Assembly: GCA_022340865.1 (NCBI GenBank)
Contig: JAJDNC010000166.1
Coordinates: 1 to 41,066, forward strand
Length of the DNA: 41,066 bases
Source of the DNA: Gemmatimonadota bacterium
Lineage (GTDB): Bacteria; Gemmatimonadota; Gemmatimonadetes; Longimicrobiales; Gaopeijiaceae
Reading direction: 5' to 3'
The translations under genes were made by a program, and so were the position numbers. Below the pieces are notes generated by a model, which saw only the letters and a list, made by a program, of their open reading frames with translations, was not told the DNA's origin and made no database searches. The stretch's first letter is position 1, and every line of letters starts with the position of its first letter. Shown here in pieces: positions 1 through 8,379 of this stretch.

Positions 1-107
1 GCCGGAGGGAGACCCCGTCGCTGGCGTCGGTGTCCGGGGAGCATCGCTCGGCATGCTGGCGCTGGCGCGAGCTGGACGCTCTCCAGGCCGCAAGGAGGGG
101 ACCGTGA
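1..107 (+). CDS. C-terminal end of a peptide ABC transporter ATPase (OppD/DppD-like), partial
   Basis: The third forward frame is open from the window edge to a TGA at 105-107 and ends in a tail containing [15 protein letters not shown]. The Cys-containing tail resembles the end of the oligopeptide/dipeptide transporter ATPase C-terminal extension. Its stop overlaps the GTG start of the next ATPase as GTGA, which fits the usual oppD-oppF order and translational coupling. Only about 34 residues are visible, so the identity rests mainly on context. The permease and binding-protein genes would lie upstream, outside the window. Confidence 0.6.
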   Translation, partial: RRETPSLASVSGEHRSACWRWRELDALQAARRGP

Positions 108-1096
108 GCACGCCCCTGGTGCGCGTCTCCGACCTGCGCCAGCACTTCCCCGTGCGCCGCGGCCTGCTGCGCCGACAGGTGGGCACCGTGCGCGCCGTGG
201 ACGGGGTCTCCTTCGACGTCCTCGACGGCGAGACGCTGGGGCTGGTGGGCGAGAGCGGGTCCGGCAAGTCCACCACCGGCCGGGCCATCCTGCGCCTGCT
301 GGAGCCCACGGGAGGGTCGGTGACATTCCGGGGCCGGGATCTCACCGAGCTGGAGCCCGACGTGCTGCGCGCGCTGCGGCGGGACATGCAGATGATCTTC
401 CAGGACCCCTACGCGTCGCTGAACCCGCGCGTGTCCGTCGGCCGGATCGTGCGGGAGCCGCTGGACATCCACTCCCTGGGAAGCCCGGAAGAGCGGACCA
501 CCCGGGTGGCCGAGCTGCTGGACATGGTCGGGCTCTCCCCCGATGTCGTGACGCACTACCCCCACGAGTTCTCCGGCGGCCAGCGCCAGCGCATCGGCAT
601 CGCCAGGGCGTTGGCCACGAGCCCCCGCTTCATCGTCGCCGACGAGCCCATCTCCGCTCTCGACGTCTCCATCCAGGCGCAGATCGTCAACCTGCTGGCC
701 GACCTGAAGGAGGCCCTGGGGCTCACCTACCTGTTCATCGCCCACGACCTCGCCATGGTGCGGCACCTGAGCGACCGCGTGGCGGTCATGTACCTGGGCC
801 GCTTGGTGGAGCTGGGGACCCGGGACGACGTCTTCGGGGCGCCGCTCCATCCGTACACCCGGGCGCTGCGGGCATCCATCCCCGTGGCCGACCCCTCTCG
901 CGCCGCGGCGCGGCCCCGCCCGGCGGTGGAAGGCGAGCCTCCCGACCCGGCCGCGCTGCCCCACGGGTGCCGGTACCATACGCGCTGCCCCTTCGCCACC
1001 GACGTGTGCCGGAGCGCCGAGCCGGAGTGGCGCGATCTGGGCACCTCCGAGGCGCCCCACATGGTGGCGTGCCACCGCGCGGAGGAGATCGCCTGA
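104..1096 (+). CDS. Oligopeptide/dipeptide ABC transporter ATP-binding protein (OppF/DppF-like)
   Basis: A 330-residue cytoplasmic ATPase that would power peptide uptake with a partner ATPase and two permeases. Visible motifs are Walker [10 protein letters not shown] (49-57), the Q-loop ending at Gln100 ([13 protein letters not shown]), the ABC signature SGGQRQR (157-163), Walker B FIVADEP (176-182) and the switch His in FIAHD. The C-terminal oligopeptide/HPY extension carries [14 protein letters not shown] (289-302), typical of the Opp/Dpp branch. The GTG start at 104 is chosen because AAGGAGGGG lies at 92-100 and the start overlaps the upstream stop. An upstream in-frame ATG at 53 lacks a comparable ribosome site and would overlap the preceding gene. 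Substrate cannot be read from the sequence. Confidence 0.93.
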   Translation: MSTPLVRVSDLRQHFPVRRGLLRRQVGTVRAVDGVSFDVLDGETLGLVGESGSGKSTTGRAILRLLEPTGGSVTFRGRDLTELEPDVLRALRRDMQMIFQDPYASLNPRVSVGRIVREPLDIHSLGSPEERTTRVAELLDMVGLSPDVVTHYPHEFSGGQRQRIGIARALATSPRFIVADEPISALDVSIQAQIVNLLADLKEALGLTYLFIAHDLAMVRHLSDRVAVMYLGRLVELGTRDDVFGAPLHPYTRALRASIPVADPSRAAARPRPAVEGEPPDPAALPHGCRYHTRCPFATDVCRSAEPEWRDLGTSEAPHMVACHRAEEIA

Positions 1097-1273
1097 CCGA
1101 GCACGCGCGCTCCGTCTGCTTGCGCTCGTACGCTGCTCGGGAGGCTGGCGCCCGGCGACAGGTGGTCCCAACATTGGAAAGGAGACCCGGGAACGCCTGC
1201 CCTTGCGGGGGAGCGGGGCGGCGCACCGTGCGGCGCCCGACCCGCCACGACCTCTATGGAAGGGGATACGATC

Positions 1274-1783
1274 ATGAGCGAGGAGGACTGGGGTGAGCTG
1301 GAACGCGCGGCGCAGACAGGCCAGCCGGCTCACGCACGCGGGCAGAGCGGGCTCGACCTCTGGCTGTCACTGGAGGGACGGATCCCCAGGTCCACGTACT
1401 GGCTCAAGTTCGCCCTGCCCCTCGCGGCGATTCAGTGGGTGGGTATGCTCGTGGACACGGTCGGGCTGGGATACGGGCCCGACCACCTCGGGCCGGGGCG
1501 CGTGATCGCCTCGCTCCTCACCTTCTGGCCGGGCATCGTCGCTGCGGTGAAGCGTCTCCACGACCTGGGCCACCCCGGCTGGTACGTGGCGGCCTTCTAT
1601 GGGGGCACGATCGGGGCCGGCATCGCGCTGGCCATCGCCGTGCCGCTCTTCGGCGCCATCGGCGCCCTCGTCGCGATTCCCCTGGGACTGCTGATGCTGG
1701 GCGCGCTCTGGTACGGCCTCAAGATGATGTTCTTCCGGGGCACCTTCGGCCCCAACGAGTACGGGCCCGATCCGCTGCTCTGA
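1274..1783 (+). CDS. DUF805 family inner-membrane protein
   Basis: A 169-residue membrane protein of the DUF805 (YhaH/YhaI-like) family, whose function is not established. Family hallmarks are visible: a GR-x-PRSTYW motif (35-43) before the first membrane segment, the VKRLHDLGHPGWY motif (92-104), and the C-terminal G-x-N-x-YGPDP signature (159-167). Hydrophobic segments lie near 45-64, 76-92, 108-126 and 127-150. The ATG at 1274 is preferred over the in-frame ATG at 1256 because GGAAGGGG sits at 1258-1265. The first 27 residues are polar and cytoplasm-like. The gene lies between an ABC transporter and a hydrolase with no clear functional link. Confidence 0.88.
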   Translation: MSEEDWGELERAAQTGQPAHARGQSGLDLWLSLEGRIPRSTYWLKFALPLAAIQWVGMLVDTVGLGYGPDHLGPGRVIASLLTFWPGIVAAVKRLHDLGHPGWYVAAFYGGTIGAGIALAIAVPLFGAIGALVAIPLGLLMLGALWYGLKMMFFRGTFGPNEYGPDPLL

Positions 1784-1811
1784 GGTCGACGCGAGGGGGA
1801 AGCACAGAAGC

Positions 1812-2453
1812 ATGCCGGGGTTCGATGTGAGCCGGCCGCACGACGCCGGGGACGGCGCCACCGTCGCGGTTCTCCTCCACGGCCGCGGAAGCCACCGCGG
1901 GGACCTCCAGGCCCTCCGCCCCCATCTCCCCGCGGACTGGGTGCTCCTCACGCCGCAGGCCCCCCACCCCGGGCACCCGTGGGGATACGGGCCGGGGTGG
2001 GCGTGGTACCGATACCTGGGCGACGACCGCGTGGAGGAGGAGGGCCTGGCCGAAAGCCTCGCCGCGGTGGACCGGCTGTTGGCCGAGCTTCCGGCCCTGG
2101 TGCGCCTACGGCCCGGACGCCTGATCCTGGGCGGCTTCTCGCAGGGAGGCACGGTGAGCCTGGCGTACGCCCTCACTCATCCTGGCGCCGCGGCCGCCAC
2201 GCTGGTGTTCTCGGGGTTCCTGGCGGCGACGCCCTCCCTCGCGGACGACGTCCTGGCGGCGGCCCGCACGCCCGTCTTCTGGGGGCACGGGACCCGCGAC
2301 CTCAACATCCCCCTGAAGCTGGCCGCACGGGGTCGGAAGCGGCTGGCGGCCGCCGGTGTCCCGATGGAGGCCAGGGACTACGACGTCGGACACTGGATCG
2401 ACCCGGCGGAGGTGGGCGACGCCGTCACGTTCGTGGAGACACACGCCGGGTAG
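1812..2453 (+). CDS. Alpha/beta-hydrolase, phospholipase/carboxylesterase family
   Basis: A 213-residue single-domain serine esterase of the Abhydrolase_2 (YpfH / acyl-protein thioesterase-like) family. The oxyanion-side strand has LLHGRGSHRGD (21-31). The nucleophile elbow is GGFSQGG with Ser110, the acid is probably Asp163 in GTRDLNIP, and the base is His194 in DVGHWID, giving a complete triad in the expected order and spacing. There is no signal peptide, so it should act in the cytoplasm on small esters or acyl groups; the true substrate is unknown. It starts 28 bases after the DUF805 stop and may be co-transcribed with it. Confidence 0.88.
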   Translation: MPGFDVSRPHDAGDGATVAVLLHGRGSHRGDLQALRPHLPADWVLLTPQAPHPGHPWGYGPGWAWYRYLGDDRVEEEGLAESLAAVDRLLAELPALVRLRPGRLILGGFSQGGTVSLAYALTHPGAAAATLVFSGFLAATPSLADDVLAAARTPVFWGHGTRDLNIPLKLAARGRKRLAAAGVPMEARDYDVGHWIDPAEVGDAVTFVETHAG

Positions 2454-2504
2454 TGGAAGCGGCCCCCGGGAACTCCGAGCCCCCGGCACCGCGGCACAGG
2501 TGGC

Positions 2505-2524
2505 GGCACCGCCGGGCCGGTGCC
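2505..2524. terminator. Candidate stem-loop between convergent genes
   Basis: GGCACCG (2505-2511) pairs perfectly with CGGTGCC (2518-2524) around a 6-base loop. It lies between the hydrolase stop and the greA stop on the opposite strand, where a shared terminator is expected. No T-run follows on either side, so intrinsic termination is uncertain. Confidence 0.35.
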
Positions 2525-2530
2525 GTCCCC

Positions 2531-3016
2531 TCAGTCCGCCGACTCCTCCAGCTGCTGCGGCAACGTGGTGAGGTCCACGATCTTGTAGCGCCGCTCGCCC
2601 GCGGGCAGCGAGATCCTCACCTCCTGGTCCACCTTGGCGCCCAGGAGCCCCCGCCCGATGGGCGACGCCAGCGACACGTGACCGGCTTCCAGGTCGATGA
2701 AGTCCCCCGCCACGATGGTGAACTCGAAGTCGTCGCCCAGGTCCAGGTCGTGGATCTTCACCTTCGAGCCGAAGCCCACCCGGTCGAGGGGCATCTCCTT
2801 GACGTCGATCTTGGAGAGCTCGGTCATCCGTGTGGTGAGGTGGTCGATGCGCGCCTGCACGAACGCCTGCCGCTCCTTGGCGGCCTTGAAGTCGGCGTTC
2901 TCACGGAGGTCACCGTGTTCCAGCGCGGTCTTGATGCGCTCGGGAAGCTCCTTGGTGAGCTCATGGGTGAGGCGCCCGATCTCCTCCTCGATCTTCTGCT
3001 TGATGACGTCGAGCAT
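2531..3016 (-). CDS. greA: GreA-family transcript cleavage factor
   Basis: A 161-residue Gre factor that enters the RNA polymerase secondary channel and stimulates cleavage of backtracked transcripts. Residues 1-75 form the coiled-coil finger, with GDLRENADFKAAKERQ at 35-50 carrying the acidic tip residues Asp36 and Glu39. Residues 80-155 are the FKBP-like domain, with the family stretch SPIGRGLLG (118-126). The ATG at 3016 gives normal family length and is preceded by AGGGAG. An upstream in-frame start would add an unrelated extension. The leader contains a hairpin plus T5, described separately. GreB or a Gre-like factor is possible, but the finger tip motif fits GreA best. Confidence 0.92.
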   Translation of the reverse strand: MLDVIKQKIEEEIGRLTHELTKELPERIKTALEHGDLRENADFKAAKERQAFVQARIDHLTTRMTELSKIDVKEMPLDRVGFGSKVKIHDLDLGDDFEFTIVAGDFIDLEAGHVSLASPIGRGLLGAKVDQEVRISLPAGERRYKIVDLTTLPQQLEESAD

Positions 3017-3035
3017 GGGGTCCCGGCTCCCTGAT

Positions 3036-3074
3036 AAAAACAGGCAGCGGCCCGTCCTTCCGCCAGCGGGCCGC
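3036..3074 (-). terminator. Terminator-like hairpin with T5 in the greA leader
   Basis: On the minus strand GCGGCCCG (complement of 3067-3074) pairs perfectly with CGGGCCGC (complement of 3047-3054), followed after 6 bases by TTTTT (3040-3036). It lies downstream of the permease stop and only about 20 bases before the greA ATG. It could end the PadR-permease transcript, or act as an attenuator in the greA leader. The 6-base gap before the T-run is longer than in a classic intrinsic terminator. Confidence 0.5.
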
Positions 3075-3236
3075 CGCGGCATAGAGATGGAAGCGCCGTC
3101 CCGGACCTGGGCCGGGGCGGCGCCCGCACGTCCAACGATACGTCCACGACCTCGCCGACGGAAGCCGCCGACGGCATCCGGAGCACCATGGGCGGCCCCC
3201 GGAGCGGTCCGCGACGATCCCGGAAGGCACCGCGAG

Positions 3237-5894
3237 CTACTCGCTCCTCAGTGCCTCCACGGGGTCCACGCGTGCGGCTCGCCTCGCCGGGATCCACGAC
3301 GCCGTGAGCGCCACCAGGGCCAGCACGGCGGCGGTGAGCGCATACGTCGCCGGATCCGTCGCGCTGACGCCGTAGAGCAGCGACGACAGCACGCGGCTCA
3401 CTCCCCAGGCACCCACCAGACCCACGCCCAGGCCCACGCCCACCAGGACCATCCCTTGGCGCACCACGTGACGGAGCACGGATCCGCGCGGAGCACCCAG
3501 CGCCATGCGCACGCCGATCTCCTGAGTGCGGCGGCTCACCATGTACGAGATCACCCCGTAGATGCCCACGGTGCCCAGGAGCAGCGCGATCCCCGCCGCT
3601 ATCCCCAGCAGGAGCGCGGTGAACGACGTCGAGGCCATGGCGTCCCGGACGATCCCGGCCATGGTGCGGGGCTCCACCATGGGAAGGCGCGGGTCCACCG
3701 CGCGCAGCGCCTCCCGGGCCGCCGACACGAAGCCCAGGGGCGCCGCCCCCACCTTCAGGACCACCGAGAGCGAGCGGGCGGGCTGCGGCACCGAGTCGCC
3801 GGTGGGAGCCACCGGATAGTACAACAGGGCTCCCGGTTCCTCGGCGATCTTCTCGAAGCGGATGTCCCGGGCGACCCCCACCACTTCGAAGGTCTCCTTG
3901 GATCCCTGCTCCTCCACATATCGCCCCACCACCGAGGCGTCGTTAGGCCAGAACGTACGAGCCGCCTTCTCGCTGATCACCACCGACCGGACGCCCGGCG
4001 CCTCGTCGTCCGCCGTGAGGCCGCGTCCCTCGAGGAGCGTGATCCCCATGGTCTTGAAGTACTCCGGGCTCACCTGACGCACGTTCACGAGGGGCCCGAG
4101 CTTCCCCTGGGCCACGGGGTGGTCCGCGGGCTCCATGGGCGTCGCGCTCTTGTACTCCTCCAGGGGCAGGGCCGTGGTCATGGCAGCCGCCTCCACGCCC
4201 GGTATCGCCCGCAGCCGCTGCAGGAGGCCGCGCTCGAAAGCGCCCACGCTGGCGGCGTCGGGGTACTCGGCGGAGGGCAGCGACACGTGGAACGACAGGC
4301 GGTCCCGGGTGGCGAAGCCGAGATCGACGTCGCGCATGGCGACGAAGCTGCGCACCATGAGCCCCGAGCCCACCAGCAGGACCAGAGCGAGGCCGACCTG
4401 GACCACCACCAGGGTGCTGCGTGCCCGGTGACGCTCGCGTCCCGACGTGGACGCGCGTCCACCCTCCTTGAGCGCGCCGGAGAGGTCGCGGCGTGCGTAT
4501 CCGAAGACCGGGAAGAGCCCGAACAGGAGTCCCGACAGAACGGAGATGGCAGCCGTGAAGACGAGCACGCTGCCGTCGATGCCGACCTCGCCGGCCCTGG
4601 GGAGCGCCACGGGTGCCATGGCGAGGAGGCCCCGCACCCCCGCCCACGCCAGAGCCAGGCCCAGCACGCCTCCGCCCAGGGCCAGCGTGACGCTCTCAGT
4701 GAGGTAGTAGCGCACCATGTCGCGTCGTGTGGCACCCAGGGCGGTGCGCAGCGCCTGCTCGCGCTGTCGCGCCTCGGCGCGCACCAGGAACAGGTTCGCC
4801 ACGTTGGCACACGCGATGAGGAGCACGAAGCCCACGGTTCCCATGAGCACCCAGAGGGCCTGGCGGATGTCGGAGACGTAGAGGTCCTTCAGCGGCTCCA
4901 CGTGTGCGGCCAGTCCCGCCTGCTTCATGACGGCACGGCTCAAGTCGTCGGGATGCGCGTCGGCGAAGGAGTAGAGCAGGCCCTGCATCTCCCTCTGCAC
5001 CGACTGCACAGTCTGGCCGGGCGCCATGCGGCCGATGCCGATATAGCTCAGGGATCCCACCTGGGGATTCTGGGCGTCGATGGGAAGCGGGATCCAGAGC
5101 TCGGTCTTCGCCGGGAACGCGAAGCCTTTCGGCATCACCCCCACCACGAGCCGCTCCACGCCGTCCATCCGCACCGTACGACCCACCACGGTTCGGTCGG
5201 CTCCGAAGCTCTTCTGCCAGAGGCCGTATCCCAGAACCGCCACCGGCTCCGCGCCCTTGCGGTCCTCGCCGCGGGCGAAGCCGCGGCCCAGGAACGGGTG
5301 CACGCCCATGACGTCGAAGAACTCCTGCGTCACCTGCGCCGAGGCCACACGCTCGGGGTCGCCTTCACGCTCGAGGTTCACGTTGTCCTGCTGGAAGACG
5401 GCGAAGGACGAGAGCGTCTTGAAGCCCTTCAGGTAATGGAGGTACATGGCCTCGGAGTGCGGCACCACCGGCAGGTGGAGCCCCGGTGCCGTCTGGTTGA
5501 CCGAGAGGAGCCGGTCGCTGTGGGGATACGGCAGCGGGTTGATGAGGACGGCGTCGACCACGCTGAAGATGGCCGTGTTCGCGCCGATGCCGAGGGCCAG
5601 GGTGACACCGGCCAGTGCGGTGAAGAACGGCTTACGCGCAAGCCCCTTCAGGGCCGTGCGCACGTCGCGCAGCATCCCTTCCATCGTCCACCCTTCCGTT
5701 CTCAGGGTCCATGCGTCGGCGAGAGCCCCCCACGCGTCCGTCGCGGAGCGCGGACCGTTTCCCGGGTCCATTCCGGGGCCCCCGGCGGCGAGCTCCGCTT
5801 CCCACTCCTCGAGCCACTCCTCACGGTCGGCGCCGGGCACGAGCACCGAGACGATGCGGAGCCAGAGGCGCGCCATCGTGGTCACTCTGGTCAC
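3237..5894 (-). CDS. Large MacB/FtsX-type permease (ADOP, orphan duplicated permease)
   Basis: An 885-residue membrane protein with two MacB periplasmic-core plus FtsX modules in one chain and no ATPase domain, the architecture of acidobacterial duplicated orphan permeases. The N-terminus holds a short EEWLEEWEAEL segment (about 25-36) typical of PadR-linked members. The core begins near residue 74 with DVRTALKGLARKPFFT, then LGIGANTAIFSVVDAVL. FtsX segments follow near 350-480 and 765-880, and the chain ends in VDPVEALRSE. The GTG start at 5894 overlaps the padR stop as GTGA. GTG 5885 (better spaced from GGGAGG) or ATG 5876 are real alternatives. Substrate unknown; no cognate ATPase gene is adjacent. 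Confidence 0.9.
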   Translation of the reverse strand: MTRVTTMARLWLRIVSVLVPGADREEWLEEWEAELAAGGPGMDPGNGPRSATDAWGALADAWTLRTEGWTMEGMLRDVRTALKGLARKPFFTALAGVTLALGIGANTAIFSVVDAVLINPLPYPHSDRLLSVNQTAPGLHLPVVPHSEAMYLHYLKGFKTLSSFAVFQQDNVNLEREGDPERVASAQVTQEFFDVMGVHPFLGRGFARGEDRKGAEPVAVLGYGLWQKSFGADRTVVGRTVRMDGVERLVVGVMPKGFAFPAKTELWIPLPIDAQNPQVGSLSYIGIGRMAPGQTVQSVQREMQGLLYSFADAHPDDLSRAVMKQAGLAAHVEPLKDLYVSDIRQALWVLMGTVGFVLLIACANVANLFLVRAEARQREQALRTALGATRRDMVRYYLTESVTLALGGGVLGLALAWAGVRGLLAMAPVALPRAGEVGIDGSVLVFTAAISVLSGLLFGLFPVFGYARRDLSGALKEGGRASTSGRERHRARSTLVVVQVGLALVLLVGSGLMVRSFVAMRDVDLGFATRDRLSFHVSLPSAEYPDAASVGAFERGLLQRLRAIPGVEAAAMTTALPLEEYKSATPMEPADHPVAQGKLGPLVNVRQVSPEYFKTMGITLLEGRGLTADDEAPGVRSVVISEKAARTFWPNDASVVGRYVEEQGSKETFEVVGVARDIRFEKIAEEPGALLYYPVAPTGDSVPQPARSLSVVLKVGAAPLGFVSAAREALRAVDPRLPMVEPRTMAGIVRDAMASTSFTALLLGIAAGIALLLGTVGIYGVISYMVSRRTQEIGVRMALGAPRGSVLRHVVRQGMVLVGVGLGVGLVGAWGVSRVLSSLLYGVSATDPATYALTAAVLALVALTASWIPARRAARVDPVEALRSE

Positions 5895-6211
5895 GCCTCC
5901 CGGGGCGCCGGCGGGAGGTCACGCAGGAGGTCGCGCACCTCGGAGAGCTTGGCCTCCGCGTTCGCCAGGGCGGCACGGCCGGAACCCGTGAGCACGTACG
6001 TCCGCCGGCGCGGGCGGCCCTCCTCCCGTGCCTTCTCGGGATCCTCCCACCCCGAGCGCAGAAGGCCCGATTTCTCGAGGCGGCGCAGCGCCGGGTACAC
6101 CGTTCCGCTGGGCAGCCCGCACGCGTCCATGATGTCGAAGCCGTGGCGCCGCCCCGCCGCCACCGCTCTCAGGACCAGCGCCGTCACCTGGGTCATGCGC
6201 ACCGCCGCCAT
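5891..6211 (-). CDS. PadR-family transcriptional regulator
   Basis: A 106-residue winged-helix repressor-type protein. The N-terminal wHTH has LVLRAVAAGRRHGFDIMDA followed by SGTVYPALRRLEKSGLL (about 34-50), the PadR recognition-helix signature, then the wing with GRPRRRTYVLT and a short C-terminal helix. The ATG at 6211 is chosen because GGAAGG and GGAGG lie just upstream; the longer in-frame start at 6268 adds a Pro/Arg-rich tail not seen in the family. It is translationally coupled to the large permease by a 4-base overlap, the usual PadR-ADOP pairing, so it probably controls that gene and itself. The ligand is unknown. Confidence 0.92.
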   Translation of the reverse strand: MAAVRMTQVTALVLRAVAAGRRHGFDIMDACGLPSGTVYPALRRLEKSGLLRSGWEDPEKAREEGRPRRRTYVLTGSGRAALANAEAKLSEVRDLLRDLPPAPREA

Positions 6212-6281
6212 CAGCCTCCGCCTTCCGGGGGGGACGGCTCCATGGGTGCGGTCGAGCCTCCGCGGCACCAGCAGGGAGCCT

Positions 6282-6299
6282 TATGCAGTTTTCTACATA
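6282..6299. promoter_or_regulatory. Candidate PadR operator
   Basis: TATGCAGTTTTCTACATA is an 18-base imperfect dyad: TATG-n-AG around TTTT matches CT-n-CATA with one mismatch per arm. It is an AT-rich island in very GC-rich surroundings, about 70 bases upstream of padR. Its ATG...CAT form resembles known PadR boxes. Autoregulation of padR-permease is inferred. Confidence 0.5.
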
Positions 6300-6381
6300 G
6301 CCCCTACGGAGCCGTCGCCCATGGGTTTCAGGAGGAGGCGGACCCGTGGAGCGTGCTCGGGGGTCCCCGCGGCGGCCAGCC

Positions 6382-6951
6382 CTACGGCTTGAGGCGCAGG
6401 TCGCCGCAGTTGGGGTTCGTGTCGAAGATGAAGCTCACCACGCCCTGGGCGGCGTCCACCGCCACCGGCTGGAGCTTCGCGTAGTGCGAGCACGTGCTGC
6501 CGTACGAGCTCGTCACCTTGCGCGTGCGCACCACGTACGTGACGCCGACGGTGATGGGCACGGCCGTATGGCTGTACTTCGCCGTGTCGCTGGGAGCCTT
6601 CGCGGCCTGATCGTACGTCGTCCCACTCAACACGGCCACGCCGGCCGCGGAGGAGATGCCGAAGGCGCCGGGCGGCATCCATACCAGTCCCGTGGAATCG
6701 GTGCCGACGGCAACGTCCCAGGTCCCCAGGGCCGCGTGACCCTCGATGATGGCGCGGGCGACGTTCACGAAGTCGAACCCGTCGTACAGGTTCGGGGTCG
6801 TGTCGGCAACCGAGTACAGCGTGACGGTGTCGGTGTACGGCGTCCACTTCACGAGGAAGGGATTGTTGCTTCCGCACGCCGTGAGCGACACGACGGCCCA
6901 GCCCAGCGCCACCGTCAGCGCCGGCACCACGAAGTTGCGGACGCGCATCAT
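6382..6951 (-). CDS. Predicted lipoprotein of unknown function
   Basis: A 189-residue exported protein not recognised as a known family. It begins MMRVRNF, has a hydrophobic stretch (VVPALTVALGWAVVSL) and a lipobox L-T-A-C, so it should be lipidated and membrane-anchored. The mature part is rich in Thr, Val and Tyr, consistent with a beta-rich fold, and contains two Cys (in STCSHY and NPNCGDL) that could form a disulfide. The ATG at 6951, with ATG 6948 next to it, follows AGAGGGG at a spacing of 6. A much longer reading frame upstream has no coding character and overlaps the divergent sulfotransferase. The gene is divergent from that neighbour. Confidence 0.75.
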   Translation of the reverse strand: MMRVRNFVVPALTVALGWAVVSLTACGSNNPFLVKWTPYTDTVTLYSVADTTPNLYDGFDFVNVARAIIEGHAALGTWDVAVGTDSTGLVWMPPGAFGISSAAGVAVLSGTTYDQAAKAPSDTAKYSHTAVPITVGVTYVVRTRKVTSSYGSTCSHYAKLQPVAVDAAQGVVSFIFDTNPNCGDLRLKP

Positions 6952-7048
6952 CGACGACCCCTCTGTCCCTGCGTGCATACCGTCTGGATTTATTCCCATG
7001 AATGTCCGAAGCGTCGAAATCGTTCCCGCCCCTGCCCCAGGTGTCGGG

Positions 7049-7070
7049 AAGATGGATATGTTAACATCTT
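7049..7070. promoter_or_regulatory. Overlapping dyads in the lipoprotein-sulfotransferase divergent region
   Basis: AAGATG (7049-7054) is repeated inverted as CATCTT (7065-7070), and inside lies the perfect palindrome ATGTTAACAT (7058-7067). The segment is AT-rich in a GC-rich genome and lies between two divergent starts, so it is a plausible operator or promoter. No clear -35/-10 pair could be assigned. Confidence 0.35.
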
Positions 7071-7204
7071 GCGCCCCCGAAGTATCCAGTCGGGAGGCCA
7101 CGCGCGCCGTCGCACTCGTGTGGGTCACGGGCCGTGACGGAGCAACGTTCCCATACGATGAAGGCCCCTGACCGAAGGGGTTCCGCTGCCGACTTGGAGG
7201 TACG

Positions 7205-7870
7205 GTGCCGGTTTCGCACAAGCGGCGGTGCGTCTTCGTGCACATCCCCAAGACGGGAGGCACGAGCATCGAGCACGCCCTGAAGATGCGCGGCAGGCAT
7301 CGCCGCGAAGATCGCCGCCGGCTGATGGGACCGATCCTGACCGACGAGCTCAAGGCCATGGGGCTCCGATCGAACTTCCTCCAGCACCTCACGGCAACGG
7401 AGATCCTGCGCCTCCACGCACCGGGGGCGCTGGAGGGCTACCTGAAGTTCAGCGTGGTGCGCAACCCCTGGGACCGCATGGTCTCGGTGTACCACCGCCA
7501 GGACCGCGACATGGTGGAGCAGGCCAGGGCCCAGGGCGTGGCCCTGGACGAGCTGGGATTCGAAGACTTCGTGGAAGCCTCCATGCGGGTGCAGCACGCA
7601 CACGTCCGGCCGCAGCACGAATACCTGACAGGCCCCACGGGCGAGGTCGCGGTGGACTTCGTCGGGCGCTTCGAGACCCTCGAGGAATCGTTCCAGGAGG
7701 TGTGCCGACGGCTCGGGGTCCGGGCGCGGCTGCCGGTCAAGTACGCCTCCGGACGGTCGTCGCGTGACTATCGGCCCTTCTACAGCGCCCGCAGCCGCGA
7801 GCTGGTGGCGCGGCGCTACGCCGGCGACATCGAGAGGTTCGGCTACACCTTCGAGGCGGTACCGGCGTAG
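7205..7870 (+). CDS. Sulfotransferase family protein (Sulfotransfer_2-like)
   Basis: A 221-residue enzyme expected to move a sulfuryl group from PAPS to a glycan or small molecule. The 5'-phosphosulfate loop is visible as VFVHIPKTGGTSIEHA (about 10-25), and the 3'-phosphate-binding motif as FSVVRNPWDRMVSVYHR (about 82-98), with Arg and Ser in the usual places. The C-terminus has the family ending YAGDIERFGYTF. The GTG start at 7205 follows GGAGG at 7196-7200. No signal peptide or membrane segment is seen, so it is cytoplasmic. It stands alone, without PAPS synthesis or glycosyltransferase genes nearby, so the acceptor cannot be predicted. Confidence 0.88.
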   Translation: MPVSHKRRCVFVHIPKTGGTSIEHALKMRGRHRREDRRRLMGPILTDELKAMGLRSNFLQHLTATEILRLHAPGALEGYLKFSVVRNPWDRMVSVYHRQDRDMVEQARAQGVALDELGFEDFVEASMRVQHAHVRPQHEYLTGPTGEVAVDFVGRFETLEESFQEVCRRLGVRARLPVKYASGRSSRDYRPFYSARSRELVARRYAGDIERFGYTFEAVPA

Positions 7871-7884
7871 GCGAAGGGACTCGC

Positions 7885-8379
7885 TCAGCCTCCCCGTGGA
7901 TCCTGGTGCGCCAGCGCCTCCTCGGTGCGCGCGCGGCGGTCGGCCCGCACCGCGTCGCGGTACTCGGGGTGGGCCACGCCCAGGATCTCGGCGGCGAAGA
8001 GGGCGGCGTTCACCGCGCCCGCCTTGCCGATGGCGAGGGTCCCCACGGGCACGCCCCGGGGCATCTGGACGGTGGAGAGGAGCGAGTCCAGCCCGTCCAG
8101 GGCCCACCCCTTCATGGGCACCCCCAGCACGGGGAGCACCGTCTTGGATGCCATGACTCCCGCCAGGTGCGCCGCGCCTCCGGCCGCGGCGACGATCACC
8201 TGCAGGCCCCGCTCCTCGGCGGTGGTGGCGTATTCGGCGCTGGCGTCGGGTGTACGGTGCGCGGACAGGACCCGGACCTCGCAGGGCACGCCCAGCGCCT
8301 CGAGGGTGTCCACGGCGTGTTGCATGGTGGTCCAATCGGACGTGGAGCCCATCACCACACCTACCAACGGCTTCGCCAT
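7885..8379 (-). CDS. purE: N5-carboxyaminoimidazole ribonucleotide mutase (PurE class I)
   Basis: A 164-residue enzyme of de novo purine synthesis, converting N5-CAIR to CAIR. Family motifs are complete: [11 protein letters not shown] (6-16), LSAHRTPD (about 43-50) with the catalytic His, [11 protein letters not shown] (about 69-79), and [10 protein letters not shown]. Length and motifs fit the class I bacterial enzyme, which normally works with PurK; no purK is adjacent. The ATG at 8379 gives the standard N-terminus. The gene converges with the sulfotransferase, with 14 bases between stops, and is divergent from the outer-membrane protein gene. Confidence 0.96.
   Translation of the reverse strand: MAKPLVGVVMGSTSDWTTMQHAVDTLEALGVPCEVRVLSAHRTPDASAEYATTAEERGLQVIVAAAGGAAHLAGVMASKTVLPVLGVPMKGWALDGLDSLLSTVQMPRGVPVGTLAIGKAGAVNAALFAAEILGVAHPEYRDAVRADRRARTEEALAHQDPRGG

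Noticed and set aside
2697..6392. Very long open frame on the + strand
   Set aside because: It lies antisense to greA, the large permease and padR, is rich in Arg/His/Pro, and has no recognisable domain. High GC lengthens such shadow frames.
7061..8335. 424-codon open frame on the - strand over the sulfotransferase and purE
   Set aside because: It crosses two well-identified genes in other frames and has no homology signal.
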